Shown here in pieces: positions 25,399 through 33,761 of a stretch of 64,000 nucleotides of DNA. The notes under the pieces are model-generated. The model was not told where the DNA came from. It saw only the letters and a list, made by a program, of their open reading frames with translations, and did no database searches. The DNA is from Tersicoccus sp. Bi-70 (GTDB lineage Bacteria > Actinomycetota > Actinomycetes > Actinomycetales > Micrococcaceae). Location: the NCBI RefSeq assembly GCF_001968825.1, contig NZ_MIEU01000002.1, positions 248,001 through 312,000 of the forward strand. The letters run 5' to 3'. The position numbers and the translations under genes were made by a program. Positions within the stretch are counted from its first letter, which is position 1. The number at the start of each line of letters is the position of its first letter.

Positions 25399-26382
25399 AT
25401 GGAACAGCGCACCATCGAACGCAGCGGCCAGCGAGCGTCGGTCATCGGGCTGGGGACCTGGCAGCTCGGCGCCGACTGGGGCGACGTCCGCGAGGAGGAC
25501 GCCCTCGCCGTCCTCGGCGCCGCGGCCGACGCCGGCGTCACCTTCTTCGACACGGCCGACGTCTACGGTGACGGCCGGTCCGAGCAGCTGATCGGCCGGT
25601 TCCTGCGTGAACGGCCCGACGCCGGCCTGACCGTCGCCACCAAGATGGGCCGCCGCGTCGACCTCGACCCCGCGCTCTACACCCTGGAGAACTTCCGCGC
25701 CTGGACGGACCGCTCGCGGCGCAACCTCGGCGTCGACCGGCTCGACCTCGTCCAGCTGCACTGCCCGCCGCCCGCCGTCTACGGCTCCGACGTGGTGTTC
25801 GACGCCCTCGACACGCTCGTGGAGGAGGAGCGCATCGCCGCCTACGGCGTGAGCGTGGAGACCTGTGCCGAGGCGCTCGCCGCGATCGCCCGGCCCGGCA
25901 CGGCGACGGTGCAGATCATCCTCAACCCCTTCCGCCTCAAGCCGGTCACGGAGGTGTTGCCCGCCGCCGTGGAGGCCGGGGTCGGCATCATCGCCCGCGT
26001 GCCCCTGGCCAGCGGCCTGCTGTCGGGCAAGTACACCGCGGACACGCAGTTCGCGGACAACGACCACCGCAACTTCAACCGCAACGGTGAGGCCTTCGAC
26101 CAGGGCGAGACCTTCGCCGGTGTGGACTTCGCCACGGGCGTCGAGGCGGCGCAGGAGTTCGCCGCACTCGTGCCCGAGGGTGCGACGCCGGCCCAGACCG
26201 CGCTGCGCTGGATCGTCCAGCAGCCGGGCGTCACCACGGTGATCCCGGGTGCGCGCGACCCCGAACAGGCGCGGGCCAACGCGGACGCCGCCGCCCTCGC
26301 CCCGCTGGACGACACCACCCTGACGGCGGTGCAGGACCTCTACGACCGGCGGATCCGCGCCCAGGTGCACCACCGCTGGTAG
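25399..26382 (+). CDS. Aldo/keto reductase
   Basis: 327-residue NADPH-dependent oxidoreductase with a TIM-barrel fold. The catalytic tetrad is visible: Asp51 and Tyr56 in FFDTADVYGDG, Lys82 in ATKMGRR and His121 in VQLHCPP. The C-terminal cofactor segment TTVIPGARDPEQARANADA is typical of the general YajO/Tas-like group. A GGGAGAGAC precedes the ATG. It shares an identical promoter-like sequence with the next gene, gnd, and may be co-regulated with it. The physiological substrate is unknown. Confidence 0.92.
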   Translation: MEQRTIERSGQRASVIGLGTWQLGADWGDVREEDALAVLGAAADAGVTFFDTADVYGDGRSEQLIGRFLRERPDAGLTVATKMGRRVDLDPALYTLENFRAWTDRSRRNLGVDRLDLVQLHCPPPAVYGSDVVFDALDTLVEEERIAAYGVSVETCAEALAAIARPGTATVQIILNPFRLKPVTEVLPAAVEAGVGIIARVPLASGLLSGKYTADTQFADNDHRNFNRNGEAFDQGETFAGVDFATGVEAAQEFAALVPEGATPAQTALRWIVQQPGVTTVIPGARDPEQARANADAAALAPLDDTTLTAVQDLYDRRIRAQVHHRW

Positions 26383-26464
26383 AGCCGACCGCCGGGCGCG
26401 GAGATCCACGCCGGTCCCCTCCCGTCCACGGCAACAGAGTGCACCGGATGGAACCGGCCCGGGC

Positions 26465-26481
26465 CGCGTCACTAGGATCGA
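26465..26481 (+). promoter_or_regulatory. Promoter-like repeat upstream of gnd
   Basis: Second copy of CGCGTCACTAGGATCGA, with TAGGAT as likely -10. It lies 150 nt before the gnd start codon, so the gnd mRNA would have a long leader. Nothing else is recognisable in 26383-26631. Confidence 0.45.
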
Positions 26482-26631
26482 TGGAGAGCTTCCCGCCGTC
26501 GGGCGCCGTCACGCTCGTCCCGATCGCCATCCGGATCGATGGCGGAGTGCGGACCGACGGCCGCAGCGGGGAGAGGATCCCGACCGGGCGTCGTCCTGTC
26601 TGACAGCGGCGCCGTGACCCCTGGAGGAAAC

Positions 26632-28098
26632 ATGCCCGACGAGAAGACGTCCGTGCCCACCGCGACGGCGCAGATCGGTGTCACCGGCCTGGCCGTGATG
26701 GGCGCCAACCTGGCTCGCAACCTGGCCCGCAACGGCTACACTGTCGCCCTGCACAACCGCACGCAGGCCAAGACCGACGACCTGCTCGCCAAGCACGGCG
26801 ACGACGGCGACTTCGTGCGCACCGAGACCCTCGAGGAGTTCGTGCAGGCCCTCGAGCGCCCGCGCCGGGTGCTCGTCATGGTCAAGGCCGGCGCTCCGGT
26901 CGACGCCGTCATCGAGCAGCTGGTGCCGCTGCTCGAGGAGGGCGACATCATCATCGACGGCGGCAACTCCCTCTACCTGGACACCATCCGGCGGGAGAAG
27001 GACCTCTCGGAGAAGGGCCTGCACTTCGTGGGCGTCGGTGTCTCCGGCGGTGAGGAGGGCGCGCTGAACGGCCCGTCGATCATGCCGGGCGGGTCCAAGG
27101 AGTCGTACGAGTCGCTCGGGCCGATGCTCGAGAAGATCTCGGCCAAGTACAACGGCGAGCCCTGCTGCGCATGGATCGAGACCGATGGCGCCGGCCACTT
27201 CGTCAAGATGGTGCACAACGGCATCGAGTACTCCGACATGCAGGTCATCGGAGAGTCCTACGACCTGCTGCGTTCCGGTGCCGGCATCGAGCCCGCCGAG
27301 CAGGCGAAGATCTTCACCGAGTGGAACACCGGCCAGCTCAACTCGTTCCTGATCGAGATCACCGCCGAGGTGCTCGGCCACACCGACGCGAGGACGGGCA
27401 AGCCGTTCGTCGACGTCGTCGTCGACTCCGCCGGGCAGAAGGGCACCGGCCGCTGGACTGTCATCGCCGCGCTCGAGCTCGGCTCTCCGGTCAGCGGCAT
27501 CGCCGAGTCCGTGTTTGCCCGCGGGCTCTCCTCCCAGCGGGATCAGCGCGCCGTCGCCCAGGACACGCTGTCCGCGGGCACCGGCGATGTGACGGTGCCG
27601 GAGACCTTCGTCGACGACGTGCGGCAGGCGCTCTACGCGTCCAAGCTGGTCAGCTACGCGCAGGGCCTGGACATGCTCAACCTGGCCGGCAAGCAGTACG
27701 ACTGGGACCTGAAGCTGGACAAGATCGCGTCCCTGTGGCGGGCCGGCTGCATCATCCGCGCCGAGCTGCTCGACGACATCATGAAGGCGTACGCGCCGGG
27801 CAACGAGCCGGAGAACCTGCTGTTCGCGCCCGCGTTCGCGAAGGCCATCGGCGAGGCCGTGCCGGCATGGCGACGCGTCGTGGCGACCGCCGCGCAGCTG
27901 GGCATCCCGACGCCGGTGTTCTCCTCGACCCTGGCCTACTACGACGGCCTGCGGCGCGACCGGCTGCCGGCGGCGCTGACGCAGGGCCTGCGGGACCTGT
28001 TCGGCGCGCACACCTACAACCGCGTCGACGGTGAGGGCACGTTCCACACCCTGTGGGGCGAGGACAAGAGCGAGATCGAGGCCGTCGACACGCACTGA
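26632..28098 (+). CDS. gnd: 6-phosphogluconate dehydrogenase (decarboxylating)
   Basis: Oxidative pentose phosphate enzyme that converts 6-phosphogluconate to ribulose 5-phosphate with NADPH formation. 488 residues, the normal length for the long, dimeric form. Visible motifs are the cofactor loop GLAVMGANLARNLA with HNRT after the second strand, the substrate loop VSGGEEGALNGPSIMPGG and the catalytic Lys in GHFVKMVHNGIEY. The C-terminal helical domain ends with LPAALTQGLRDLFGAHTY. A strong CTGGAGGAAA precedes the ATG. A 17-bp terminator follows. RpiB, the next step toward ribose 5-phosphate, is encoded at 55006. Confidence 0.97.
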   Translation: MPDEKTSVPTATAQIGVTGLAVMGANLARNLARNGYTVALHNRTQAKTDDLLAKHGDDGDFVRTETLEEFVQALERPRRVLVMVKAGAPVDAVIEQLVPLLEEGDIIIDGGNSLYLDTIRREKDLSEKGLHFVGVGVSGGEEGALNGPSIMPGGSKESYESLGPMLEKISAKYNGEPCCAWIETDGAGHFVKMVHNGIEYSDMQVIGESYDLLRSGAGIEPAEQAKIFTEWNTGQLNSFLIEITAEVLGHTDARTGKPFVDVVVDSAGQKGTGRWTVIAALELGSPVSGIAESVFARGLSSQRDQRAVAQDTLSAGTGDVTVPETFVDDVRQALYASKLVSYAQGLDMLNLAGKQYDWDLKLDKIASLWRAGCIIRAELLDDIMKAYAPGNEPENLLFAPAFAKAIGEAVPAWRRVVATAAQLGIPTPVFSSTLAYYDGLRRDRLPAALTQGLRDLFGAHTYNRVDGEGTFHTLWGEDKSEIEAVDTH

Positions 28099-28113
28099 CC
28101 TCGCGGCTTCACG

Positions 28114-28152
28114 ACGAAGGGGCGCCCCGGCTCATCCGGGGCGCCCCTTCGT
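28114..28152 (+). terminator. Terminator of gnd
   Basis: Perfect 17-bp inverted repeat (ACGAAGGGGCGCCCCGG at 28114-28130, complement at 28136-28152) with a 5-nt loop, starting 16 nt after the gnd stop. Confidence 0.85.
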
Positions 28153-28203
28153 GGTCACCGGCGATCGGACGGCCCGGCCTCCGTCCCACGACCCGCCGTG
28201 CAT

Positions 28204-28321
28204 GCCGGGGATAGGGCGTTGTATCCCGGCGGCGACGGCGTGTCGGGGGACCGGGCGCGGGTGTCCTGAACGCGACAGCGCCCGGCCCACCCGACATCGC
28301 TTATCGGGGGACCGGGCGCTG
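28204..28321. terminator. Stem-loops downstream of cysE, including a likely terminator
   Basis: CAGCGCCCGG (28276-28285) pairs with CCGGGCGCTG (28312-28321), and an inner CCCGA/TCGGG pair extends it; this lies 23 nt after the cysE stop. A further stem, GCCGGGGATA with TATCCCGGC, is at 28204-28230. The string TCGGGGGACCGGGCGC occurs twice in the region. Between convergent gnd and cysE this gives each gene its own terminator. Confidence 0.6.
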
Positions 28322-28343
28322 CCGGCGTCGGATGTGCTGCTGC

Positions 28344-28931
28344 TCAGATCCACATCGCCGGGTCGATCCACACGGCGGGATCGACCAGCGGCGCGTTCTC
28401 CTGCTCGGAGCGCTTCGGGCGGGCGTTCGCGGGCACGCCGGTGAGGATCGAGTTCTCCGGCGCGTCCTTGACGACGACGGCGTTCGCTCCGACCGCGGAC
28501 CCGGCGCCGAGGACCACGGGACCGAGGATCTTCGCCCCCGCTCCGATCGTGACGCCGTCGCCGATGGTCGGGTGCCGCTTGACCCGGGCCAGCGAGCGAC
28601 CGCCGAGGGTGACCCCGTGATAGATCATCACGTCGTCACCGATCTCCGCGGTCTCGCCGATCACCACGCCCATCCCGTGGTCGATGAAAAACCGCCGCCC
28701 GATGGTCGCCCCCGGGTGGATCTCGATGCCCGTCGCGGTCCGGGCCACCTGGGAGATGACCCGCGCGAGCGTGCGGGTCGACTCCTGCTGCCACAGCCGG
28801 TGGGTCAGCCGGTGCGCCCAGATCGCGTGCAGGCCCGAGTACACGACCGCGACCTCGAGGTCGCCCCGGGCGGCCGGGTCGTGGGTACGGGCGGTCTGCA
28901 GGTCCTCGCGGAGACGGGAGAGGAAGCGCAC
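28344..28931 (-). CDS. cysE: Serine O-acetyltransferase
   Basis: Makes O-acetylserine, the first step of cysteine synthesis. 195 residues with the hexapeptide-repeat fold: [39 protein letters not shown] and [19 protein letters not shown]. The active-site His of [13 protein letters not shown] is present. I chose the GTG at 28931, which begins [11 protein letters not shown] and has AGAAGGA just upstream; the reading frame is open further up into cysK but relatives start here. It lies 46 nt downstream of cysK, forming a cysK-cysE operon. The C-terminal tail is a little longer than in minimal homologues. Confidence 0.94.
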   Translation of the reverse strand: MRFLSRLREDLQTARTHDPAARGDLEVAVVYSGLHAIWAHRLTHRLWQQESTRTLARVISQVARTATGIEIHPGATIGRRFFIDHGMGVVIGETAEIGDDVMIYHGVTLGGRSLARVKRHPTIGDGVTIGAGAKILGPVVLGAGSAVGANAVVVKDAPENSILTGVPANARPKRSEQENAPLVDPAVWIDPAMWI

Positions 28932-28977
28932 GGTGTCCTTCTGATACGTGGTGACGGGGGGCGTGACGGTGCCGGGG

Positions 28978-29913
28978 TCAGCCCCGGATGTCCTCGTAGA
29001 GGAGCGTGGAGATGTACCGCTCGCCGTAGTCGCAGACGACCGCGACGATGAGCTTGCCCTCGTTCTCGGGGCGCTTGGCCAGCTCCAGGGCTGCCCAGAC
29101 GATGGCGCCCGAGGAGATGCCGCCGAGGATGCCCTCGCGGGAGGCCAGTTCACGGGAGACGCGCACCGAGTCCTCGATGCTCGCGTCGAGTACCTCGTCG
29201 TAGATCTCGGTGTCGAGGACCTCGGGGACGAAGTTGGCGCCGATGCCCTGGATCTTGTGCGGGCCGGGCTTGCCGCCGTTGAGGATCGCGGAGTCCTTCG
29301 GCTCGACCGCCACGATCTGCACCCCGGGCTTGCGTTCCTTCAGGACCTGTCCGACGCCGGTGATGGTGCCGCCCGTGCCGACGCCGGCCACGAAGACGTC
29401 GACCGCACCGTCGGTGTCGGCCCACACCTCTTCGGCGGTGGTCTGCCGGTGCACGGCCGGGTTCGCGGTGTTGGCGAACTGCTGCGCCCAGATGGCGTTC
29501 TCGGTGGTGTTGACGATCTCCTGCGCCTTGTCGACGGCGCCGCGCATGCCCTCGGAGCCCGGCGTGAGGACGATCTCCGCGCCGTACGCGCGCAGCATCA
29601 CCCGGCGCTCGGTCGACATGGTCTCCGGCATCGTGAGGATCACCTTGTAGCCGCGGGCCGCGCCGACCATCGCGAGCGCGATCCCGGTGTTGCCGCTGGT
29701 GCCCTCGACGATGGTGCCGCCGGGGTGCAGGGCGCCGGCCTTCTCGGCCGCATCGACGATCGCGACCCCGATCCGGTCCTTGACCGAGTTGGCGGGGTTG
29801 TAGAACTCGAGCTTCACGGCCACGTCGCCGGGCAGCCCCTCCGTCAGCCGGTTGAGCCGCACCAGGGGGGTGCCGCCGACCAGCTGCGTGACGTCGTCGT
29901 AGATGCGTGCCAT
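28978..29913 (-). CDS. cysK: Cysteine synthase A (O-acetylserine sulfhydrylase)
   Basis: PLP enzyme that joins sulfide to O-acetylserine. 311 residues with the PLP lysine Lys45 in [11 protein letters not shown], the substrate loop [12 protein letters not shown], the phosphate loop [12 protein letters not shown] and the C-terminal [13 protein letters not shown]. Good ribosome-binding site (GAGAGCGAG). It is the first gene of cysK-cysE. In this pathway CysK and CysE also form the cysteine synthase complex that regulates CysE, a known property of the pair. Confidence 0.96.
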   Translation of the reverse strand: MARIYDDVTQLVGGTPLVRLNRLTEGLPGDVAVKLEFYNPANSVKDRIGVAIVDAAEKAGALHPGGTIVEGTSGNTGIALAMVGAARGYKVILTMPETMSTERRVMLRAYGAEIVLTPGSEGMRGAVDKAQEIVNTTENAIWAQQFANTANPAVHRQTTAEEVWADTDGAVDVFVAGVGTGGTITGVGQVLKERKPGVQIVAVEPKDSAILNGGKPGPHKIQGIGANFVPEVLDTEIYDEVLDASIEDSVRVSRELASREGILGGISSGAIVWAALELAKRPENEGKLIVAVVCDYGERYISTLLYEDIRG

Positions 29914-30048
29914 GATCTCGCTCTCTGCTTCGGATGGAACCCGGACGAACCGGGGAACGGATGATGCGCGGCCTCGGGCCCGCGCGCCGTCAGGCGGTTC
30001 GGGCCGGGCTTCGGGCCGATCAAGTGTAGCGGGAGCAGCCTGAGCCGA

Positions 30049-30573
30049 TCAGGCCACGAGCCACTGCGAGTAATACTTCCGGGCCTTCGCCAGCTTCGGG
30101 TTGATGATCACCTGGCAGTAGCCGTTGCCCGGCTGCTGGGAGTAGAAGTCCTGGTGCACGTCCTCGGCGGGGTACCAGGTCGACGCACGGGTCACCTCGG
30201 TGACGATCGGCTTGTCCCACTGGTCCTGCGCGCGGCCGATCGCGTCCACGAACTCCTGCCGCTGCTGGTCGTCGGTGTAGAACATCGCCGACCGGTACTG
30301 GGTGCCGACGTCGTAGCCCTGCCGGTTCAGCGTCGTCGGGTCGTGCGTCGCGAAGAAGACGTCCAGGATCACCTCGGCCGGGATCACCGTCTCGTCGAAG
30401 GTCACCTTCACCGCCTCCGCGTGACCGGTCGTGCCGCTGCACACCGTGTAGTAGTCCGGGTTCGGGTAGCCGCCGCCGGTGTATCCGGACTCGACGTCGG
30501 CCACGCCCTTGAGCCGTCGGTAGACGGCGTCCAGGCACCAGAAACATCCTCCAGCCAGTACATAAGTCTTCAC
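30049..30573 (-). CDS. msrA: Peptide-methionine (S)-S-oxide reductase
   Basis: Repairs oxidised methionine. 174 residues with the family motif GGCFWCLDAVYRRL, nucleophile Cys10, then VESGYTGG and GHAEAVKVTFD. The resolving cysteine is probably the one in GNGYCQVIINPKL. GTG at 30573 gives the standard start VKTYVLAGGCFWC; an ATG at 30606 adds 11 unconserved residues. It is a stand-alone gene between cysK and the divergent Nif3-like gene. Confidence 0.94.
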   Translation of the reverse strand: MKTYVLAGGCFWCLDAVYRRLKGVADVESGYTGGGYPNPDYYTVCSGTTGHAEAVKVTFDETVIPAEVILDVFFATHDPTTLNRQGYDVGTQYRSAMFYTDDQQRQEFVDAIGRAQDQWDKPIVTEVTRASTWYPAEDVHQDFYSQQPGNGYCQVIINPKLAKARKYYSQWLVA

Positions 30574-30701
30574 GTGCTGGTCCAACCCCCGGCGGGCTGG
30601 GATCATTCCCGGCCGACGCGAGCACCGTGCCACAGGCGAACACGCAGGCGAACACGCAGCGAACACGGGAGCGGACACGGGGGCTGCAGGTGAGCCTGCG
30701 G

Positions 30702-30707
30702 TAGAAC
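30702..30707 (+). promoter_or_regulatory. -10 element of a probable leaderless promoter (Nif3-like gene)
   Basis: TAGAAC ends 7 nt before the ATG at 30715. A GGAGG directly touching the ATG is too close to work as a ribosome-binding site, so a leaderless mRNA is the better reading. Confidence 0.4.
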
Positions 30708-30714
30708 TGGAGGC

Positions 30715-31584
30715 ATGGACGCCCCGCACGAGGACCCCCGACCGGACGCCCGGACCCCCACGCTCGGCTGCGTGTGCGAGCTGGTGGAGGAGCTGTGGCC
30801 GCGCTCCCTGGCCGAGGGCTGGGACGCGGTGGGGCTCGTCGTCGGGCGCGGGGAACGGCCGGTACGGCGCATCCTGTTCGCGGTCGACCCGGTCGCCGCG
30901 GTCGTCGAGGAGGCCGTCGACTGGGACGCGGACCTGCTCATCACCCACCACCCGCTGCTGCTGCGGGCGGTCACCTCGGTGGCCGCCGACGGGTACAAGG
31001 GCCGGCTGGTGCACCGGCTGATCGAGTCCTCCTGCGGTCTGCTGACCGCCCACACCAACGCCGACAGCGCCATCGGCGGCGTCTCCGACGTGCTCGCCGA
31101 CGCCCTCGGGATCCGGGACGCGCGACCGCTGCAGGCCACCGCCGACGGGCTGGACGAGGAGGGCATCGGCCGCGTGGGGGAGCTGGACGACGTCAGCACC
31201 CTCGCCGACTTCGCCGCCCGGGTGTTCGGCCTCCTGCCCGCCGTCGCCGGCGGGGTGCGCGTCTCCGGGGACCCCGACGGGCTGGTGCGGACGGTGGCGA
31301 TCTGCGGGGGAGCCGGCGATTCGCTGTTCGACGCGGTGCGGGCCGCCCGGGCCGACGTGTACGTGACCGCGGACCTGCGCCACCACCCGGCGTCGGAGGC
31401 GCGGGAGGCGGCGATCGCGGACCGGCCCTACCTCGTGGACGTCTCCCACTTCGCGAGCGAGTGGCTGTGGCTGCCGGTCGGCGCCCGCGCGCTGGAGCGG
31501 GCGCTGCAGGACCACGGACTCGACGCCGAGGTGCGGGTCAGCCAGGTCAACACCGACCCGTGGGACTTCATCCTCACCCCCTGA
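30715..31584 (+). CDS. Nif3-like dinuclear metal centre hexameric protein
   Basis: 289-residue member of the Nif3/YbgI family (annotated in some species as GTP cyclohydrolase 1 type 2 homologue); the cellular role is not settled. Metal-binding motifs are visible: ITHHPLLLRA, AHTNADSAIGG and, near the C-terminus, VDVSHFASEW. The central segment GVRVSGDPDGLVRTVAICGG and VYVTADLRHH are also typical. It is followed 67 nt later by the zinc-ribbon coiled-coil gene, an arrangement conserved in actinobacteria. Confidence 0.9.
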   Translation: MDAPHEDPRPDARTPTLGCVCELVEELWPRSLAEGWDAVGLVVGRGERPVRRILFAVDPVAAVVEEAVDWDADLLITHHPLLLRAVTSVAADGYKGRLVHRLIESSCGLLTAHTNADSAIGGVSDVLADALGIRDARPLQATADGLDEEGIGRVGELDDVSTLADFAARVFGLLPAVAGGVRVSGDPDGLVRTVAICGGAGDSLFDAVRAARADVYVTADLRHHPASEAREAAIADRPYLVDVSHFASEWLWLPVGARALERALQDHGLDAEVRVSQVNTDPWDFILTP

Positions 31585-31651
31585 CGACCGGCCCGTGGCC
31601 GCGCCGGTGCGCTGCACTAGGGTGAGGAGGACCCGGCCCGCAGGAGGATCC

Positions 31652-32383
31652 ATGCCCACCGCCCGTCCCGACCACCAGCGCCGGCTGCTCGACCTGCAGG
31701 CGCGGGACACCGCGATCGACCGGATCCGCCACCAGGCCGGCGCCCTGCGCTCCGACCCGGAGATCGCCGCCGCGCAGGAGCGGTCGACGCAGGCGACGGC
31801 ACGACGCGACGAGGCGCAGACCGAGGTGAATGCCGCGGAGGAGGCGCTCGCCGCCGCCGAGGCTGCGGTGGAGCAGGTGGCGACCCGCATCCAGCGCAAC
31901 CAGCAGCGGCTCGACACCGGCACCGGGTCCTCGAAGGACCTCACCGCGCTGCAGCACGAGATCGTGACCCTCTCCGCCCGTCGCTCCGACCTGGAGGACG
32001 CCGAACTGGCCGTGATGGAACGGGTCGAGTCGGCGCAGGCCGCCCTGGACGAGACCACCGCCGCGACGAGCGAGGCGACCACCGCGCTGGGCGCGCTGAC
32101 CGAGGTGCGCGACGCCCGGCTGCGTGAGCTCTCCGGCGAGTTCGACCGGGAGAAGGTCGCCCGGGCCGAGGTGCTCACCGGCATCGACGATGCCGCGCTG
32201 GTCGCGACCTACGAGAAGCTGCGCAGCTCGCACGACGGCGTGGGCGTCGCCCCGCTGCAGGGTTCACGGTGCGGCGGCTGCATGCTCGAGCTCAACCCGA
32301 AGGATCTCGCCGCCATCCGCGCGGCCGCCGACGACGCCGTCGTCCGCTGCGAGGAGTGCGGCCGGATCCTCGTTCGCTCCTGA
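31652..32383 (+). CDS. Coiled-coil zinc-ribbon protein (C4-type, zf-RING_7)
   Basis: 243-residue protein with a long, charged coiled coil (about residues 10-175) and a C-terminal zinc ribbon made of CGGCMLEL and CEECGRILVRS. This is the family often annotated as C4-type zinc-ribbon DNA-binding protein; its molecular role is not established. ATG at 31652 with CAGGAGG upstream. TAGGGT at 31618-31623 is a likely -10. It lies downstream of the Nif3-like gene and ends 17 nt before a long inverted repeat. Confidence 0.9.
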   Translation: MPTARPDHQRRLLDLQARDTAIDRIRHQAGALRSDPEIAAAQERSTQATARRDEAQTEVNAAEEALAAAEAAVEQVATRIQRNQQRLDTGTGSSKDLTALQHEIVTLSARRSDLEDAELAVMERVESAQAALDETTAATSEATTALGALTEVRDARLRELSGEFDREKVARAEVLTGIDDAALVATYEKLRSSHDGVGVAPLQGSRCGGCMLELNPKDLAAIRAAADDAVVRCEECGRILVRS

Positions 32384-32400
32384 GCGGCCTTCTCTTCCTG

Positions 32401-32473
32401 CGCCAGCTCGTCAATAGATGCTCACCGGAGGTCTGTTTCGCCCTCGGATGGAACATCTATTGACGAGCTGGCG
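32401..32473. repeat. 20-bp perfect inverted repeat with 33-nt loop
   Basis: CGCCAGCTCGTCAATAGATG (32401-32420) is exactly complementary to 32454-32473. It fills most of the gap between the convergent zinc-ribbon and yaaA genes. The arms contain the unusually AT-rich string GTCAATAGATG. It could be a bidirectional terminator, or a small dispersed intergenic element; no target-site duplication is evident. Confidence 0.8.
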
Positions 32474-32496
32474 AGAGTGCTCGGGGGGTCTGGCGG

Positions 32497-33264
32497 TCAG
32501 TCGGTGATGACGATCGCCAGCTGTGCGGGACGCCGGGCCGTGCCGGGCACCAGCTCCGCCGCCGGCCACCGCTCCCGCGCCACCCGCAGCAGCGCGTGCG
32601 CGTCGGCCGGGGCCTTGCCGCGGCGGGTGAGCAGGTGGCGGGCCACCTCGCCCCGGGTGTGCTTGGCCATGTGGGAGACGACCGTGCGGACGCCGTCGCG
32701 CTCGCGGAAGACGTCGACGACGACGGTGCGCCCCGGGGGCGTCGCCGCGGCCGCGGCGTAGGTGCTGGAGCGGCAGTCCACGATCAGCTCGTCGTCCGGC
32801 CGCGCCGCCAGCTCGGCCGTCAGCCGCGGCTTCCAGAACGAGGCGAGGCTGCCCAGGCCCCCGAGTCGGGTGCCCATCGAGAGCCGGTAGGCCGGGATCG
32901 CGTCGGGCAGTGCCACCAGTCCCCAGAGGGCGGAGACCACGAGGACGCTCTCGGCCGCCCGGCGACGCTGCACGGCGGTCAGGCTGCGGTGGTCGAGCGC
33001 GTCGTAGAGGACGCCGTCGTAGACGCGGTGGGCGGGCGCCGCCGGCTCGGCCAGCAGACGCACGTTGCGGGCGACGTCGTCGGCCAGGCTCGGCCCGACG
33101 CCGAGGGCCTCGAGCGCGTCCGGTTCCGCGCTGACCCGGGCGAGTTCACTCAACACGCGCTCGCGCGCCGGTGTCAGGGCCGGGTGCTCCAGGCCGTGCA
33201 GATCGACGGGAGCTCCGGACCGGGCGGCGCGCTTGGACTCGGACGGCGGGAGCAGGATGAGCAC
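32497..33264 (-). CDS. yaaA: YaaA family peroxide stress protein
   Basis: 255-residue protein of the YaaA/DUF328 family. In E. coli YaaA limits DNA damage from peroxide by lowering free iron; the fold binds DNA. Visible family features are LILLPPSESKR at the N-terminus, YDGVLYDALD, VVSALWGLVALPDAIPAYRL and, late in the protein, VSHMAKHTRGEVARHLL. The GTG at 33264 lies 6 nt after TAGACT on the minus strand, which fixes the start and suggests a leaderless mRNA. Monocistronic. Confidence 0.92.
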   Translation of the reverse strand: MLILLPPSESKRAARSGAPVDLHGLEHPALTPARERVLSELARVSAEPDALEALGVGPSLADDVARNVRLLAEPAAPAHRVYDGVLYDALDHRSLTAVQRRRAAESVLVVSALWGLVALPDAIPAYRLSMGTRLGGLGSLASFWKPRLTAELAARPDDELIVDCRSSTYAAAAATPPGRTVVVDVFRERDGVRTVVSHMAKHTRGEVARHLLTRRGKAPADAHALLRVARERWPAAELVPGTARRPAQLAIVITD

Positions 33265-33270
33265 CGATCG

Positions 33271-33276
33271 AGTCTA
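33271..33276 (-). promoter_or_regulatory. -10 element of a probable leaderless promoter (yaaA)
   Basis: TAGACT on the minus strand, 6 nt before the GTG of yaaA and with no Shine-Dalgarno sequence between. Confidence 0.5.
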
Positions 33277-33326
33277 GTGGGCGGGGCCGGGCCGGGCCGG
33301 CGGAGGCCCGGAGGCGGCGGGACCGG

Positions 33327-33332
33327 TAGACT
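33327..33332 (+). promoter_or_regulatory. -10 element of rnpB
   Basis: TAGACT lies 8 nt before the predicted 5' end of RNase P RNA. The same hexamer precedes tRNA-Pro and tRNA-Val. Confidence 0.55.
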
Positions 33333-33340
33333 CAGCGGTC

Positions 33341-33730
33341 GTGGATGGGACGGCCGGGCGGCCGCGTCCGGTACGCGAGTACCGGCCGAGGAACGTCCGG
33401 GCTCCGCAGGGCACGGTGGTGGGTAACGCCCACTCGGGGAGACCCGCAGGACAGTGCCACAGAGAACAGACCGCCCGCACGTCGTTCGCCGGCGAGCGGG
33501 TAAGGGTGAAACGGCGGTGTAAGAGACCACCGCACCCCGGGTGACCGGGGTGGCAGGGTAAACCCCACCGGGAGCAAGGCCAGACAGGGCACGTTCGAGG
33601 GCTGCTCGCCCGAGTGTCCGGGTAGGCCGCTCGAGGGTGTCGGCAACGGCACTCCTAGATGGATGGTCGCCACCCGCGCACGGGTGACCGGCGCGGGCAC
33701 AGAACCCGGCGTACAGGCCGTCCCGTCCAC
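33341..33730 (+). ncRNA. rnpB: RNase P RNA, bacterial type A
   Basis: Catalytic RNA that trims tRNA 5' ends. The terminal P1 helix is formed by GTGGATGGGACGGCC (33341) and GGCCGTCCCGTCCAC (ends 33730). Conserved blocks are present in order: GAGGAACGTCCGGGCTCC, CAGTGCCACAGAGAACAGAC, AGGGTGAAACGG...GTAAGAGACCACCG, GGCAACGGCACTCC and, near the 3' end, ACAGAACCCGGCGTACAGGCC shortened to its core ACAGAACCCGGC. About 390 nt. The exact ends may differ by a few bases. Confidence 0.95.
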
Positions 33731-33734
33731 ACCT

Positions 33735-33755
33735 CCCCGGTTCCTCGAGCCGGGG
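33735..33755. terminator. Short GC hairpin between rnpB and def
   Basis: CCCCGG (33735-33740) pairs with CCGGGG (33750-33755). It sits between convergent rnpB and def, 7 nt before the def stop. Short, so only a moderate call. Confidence 0.45.
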
Positions 33756-33761
33756 CCGGCG

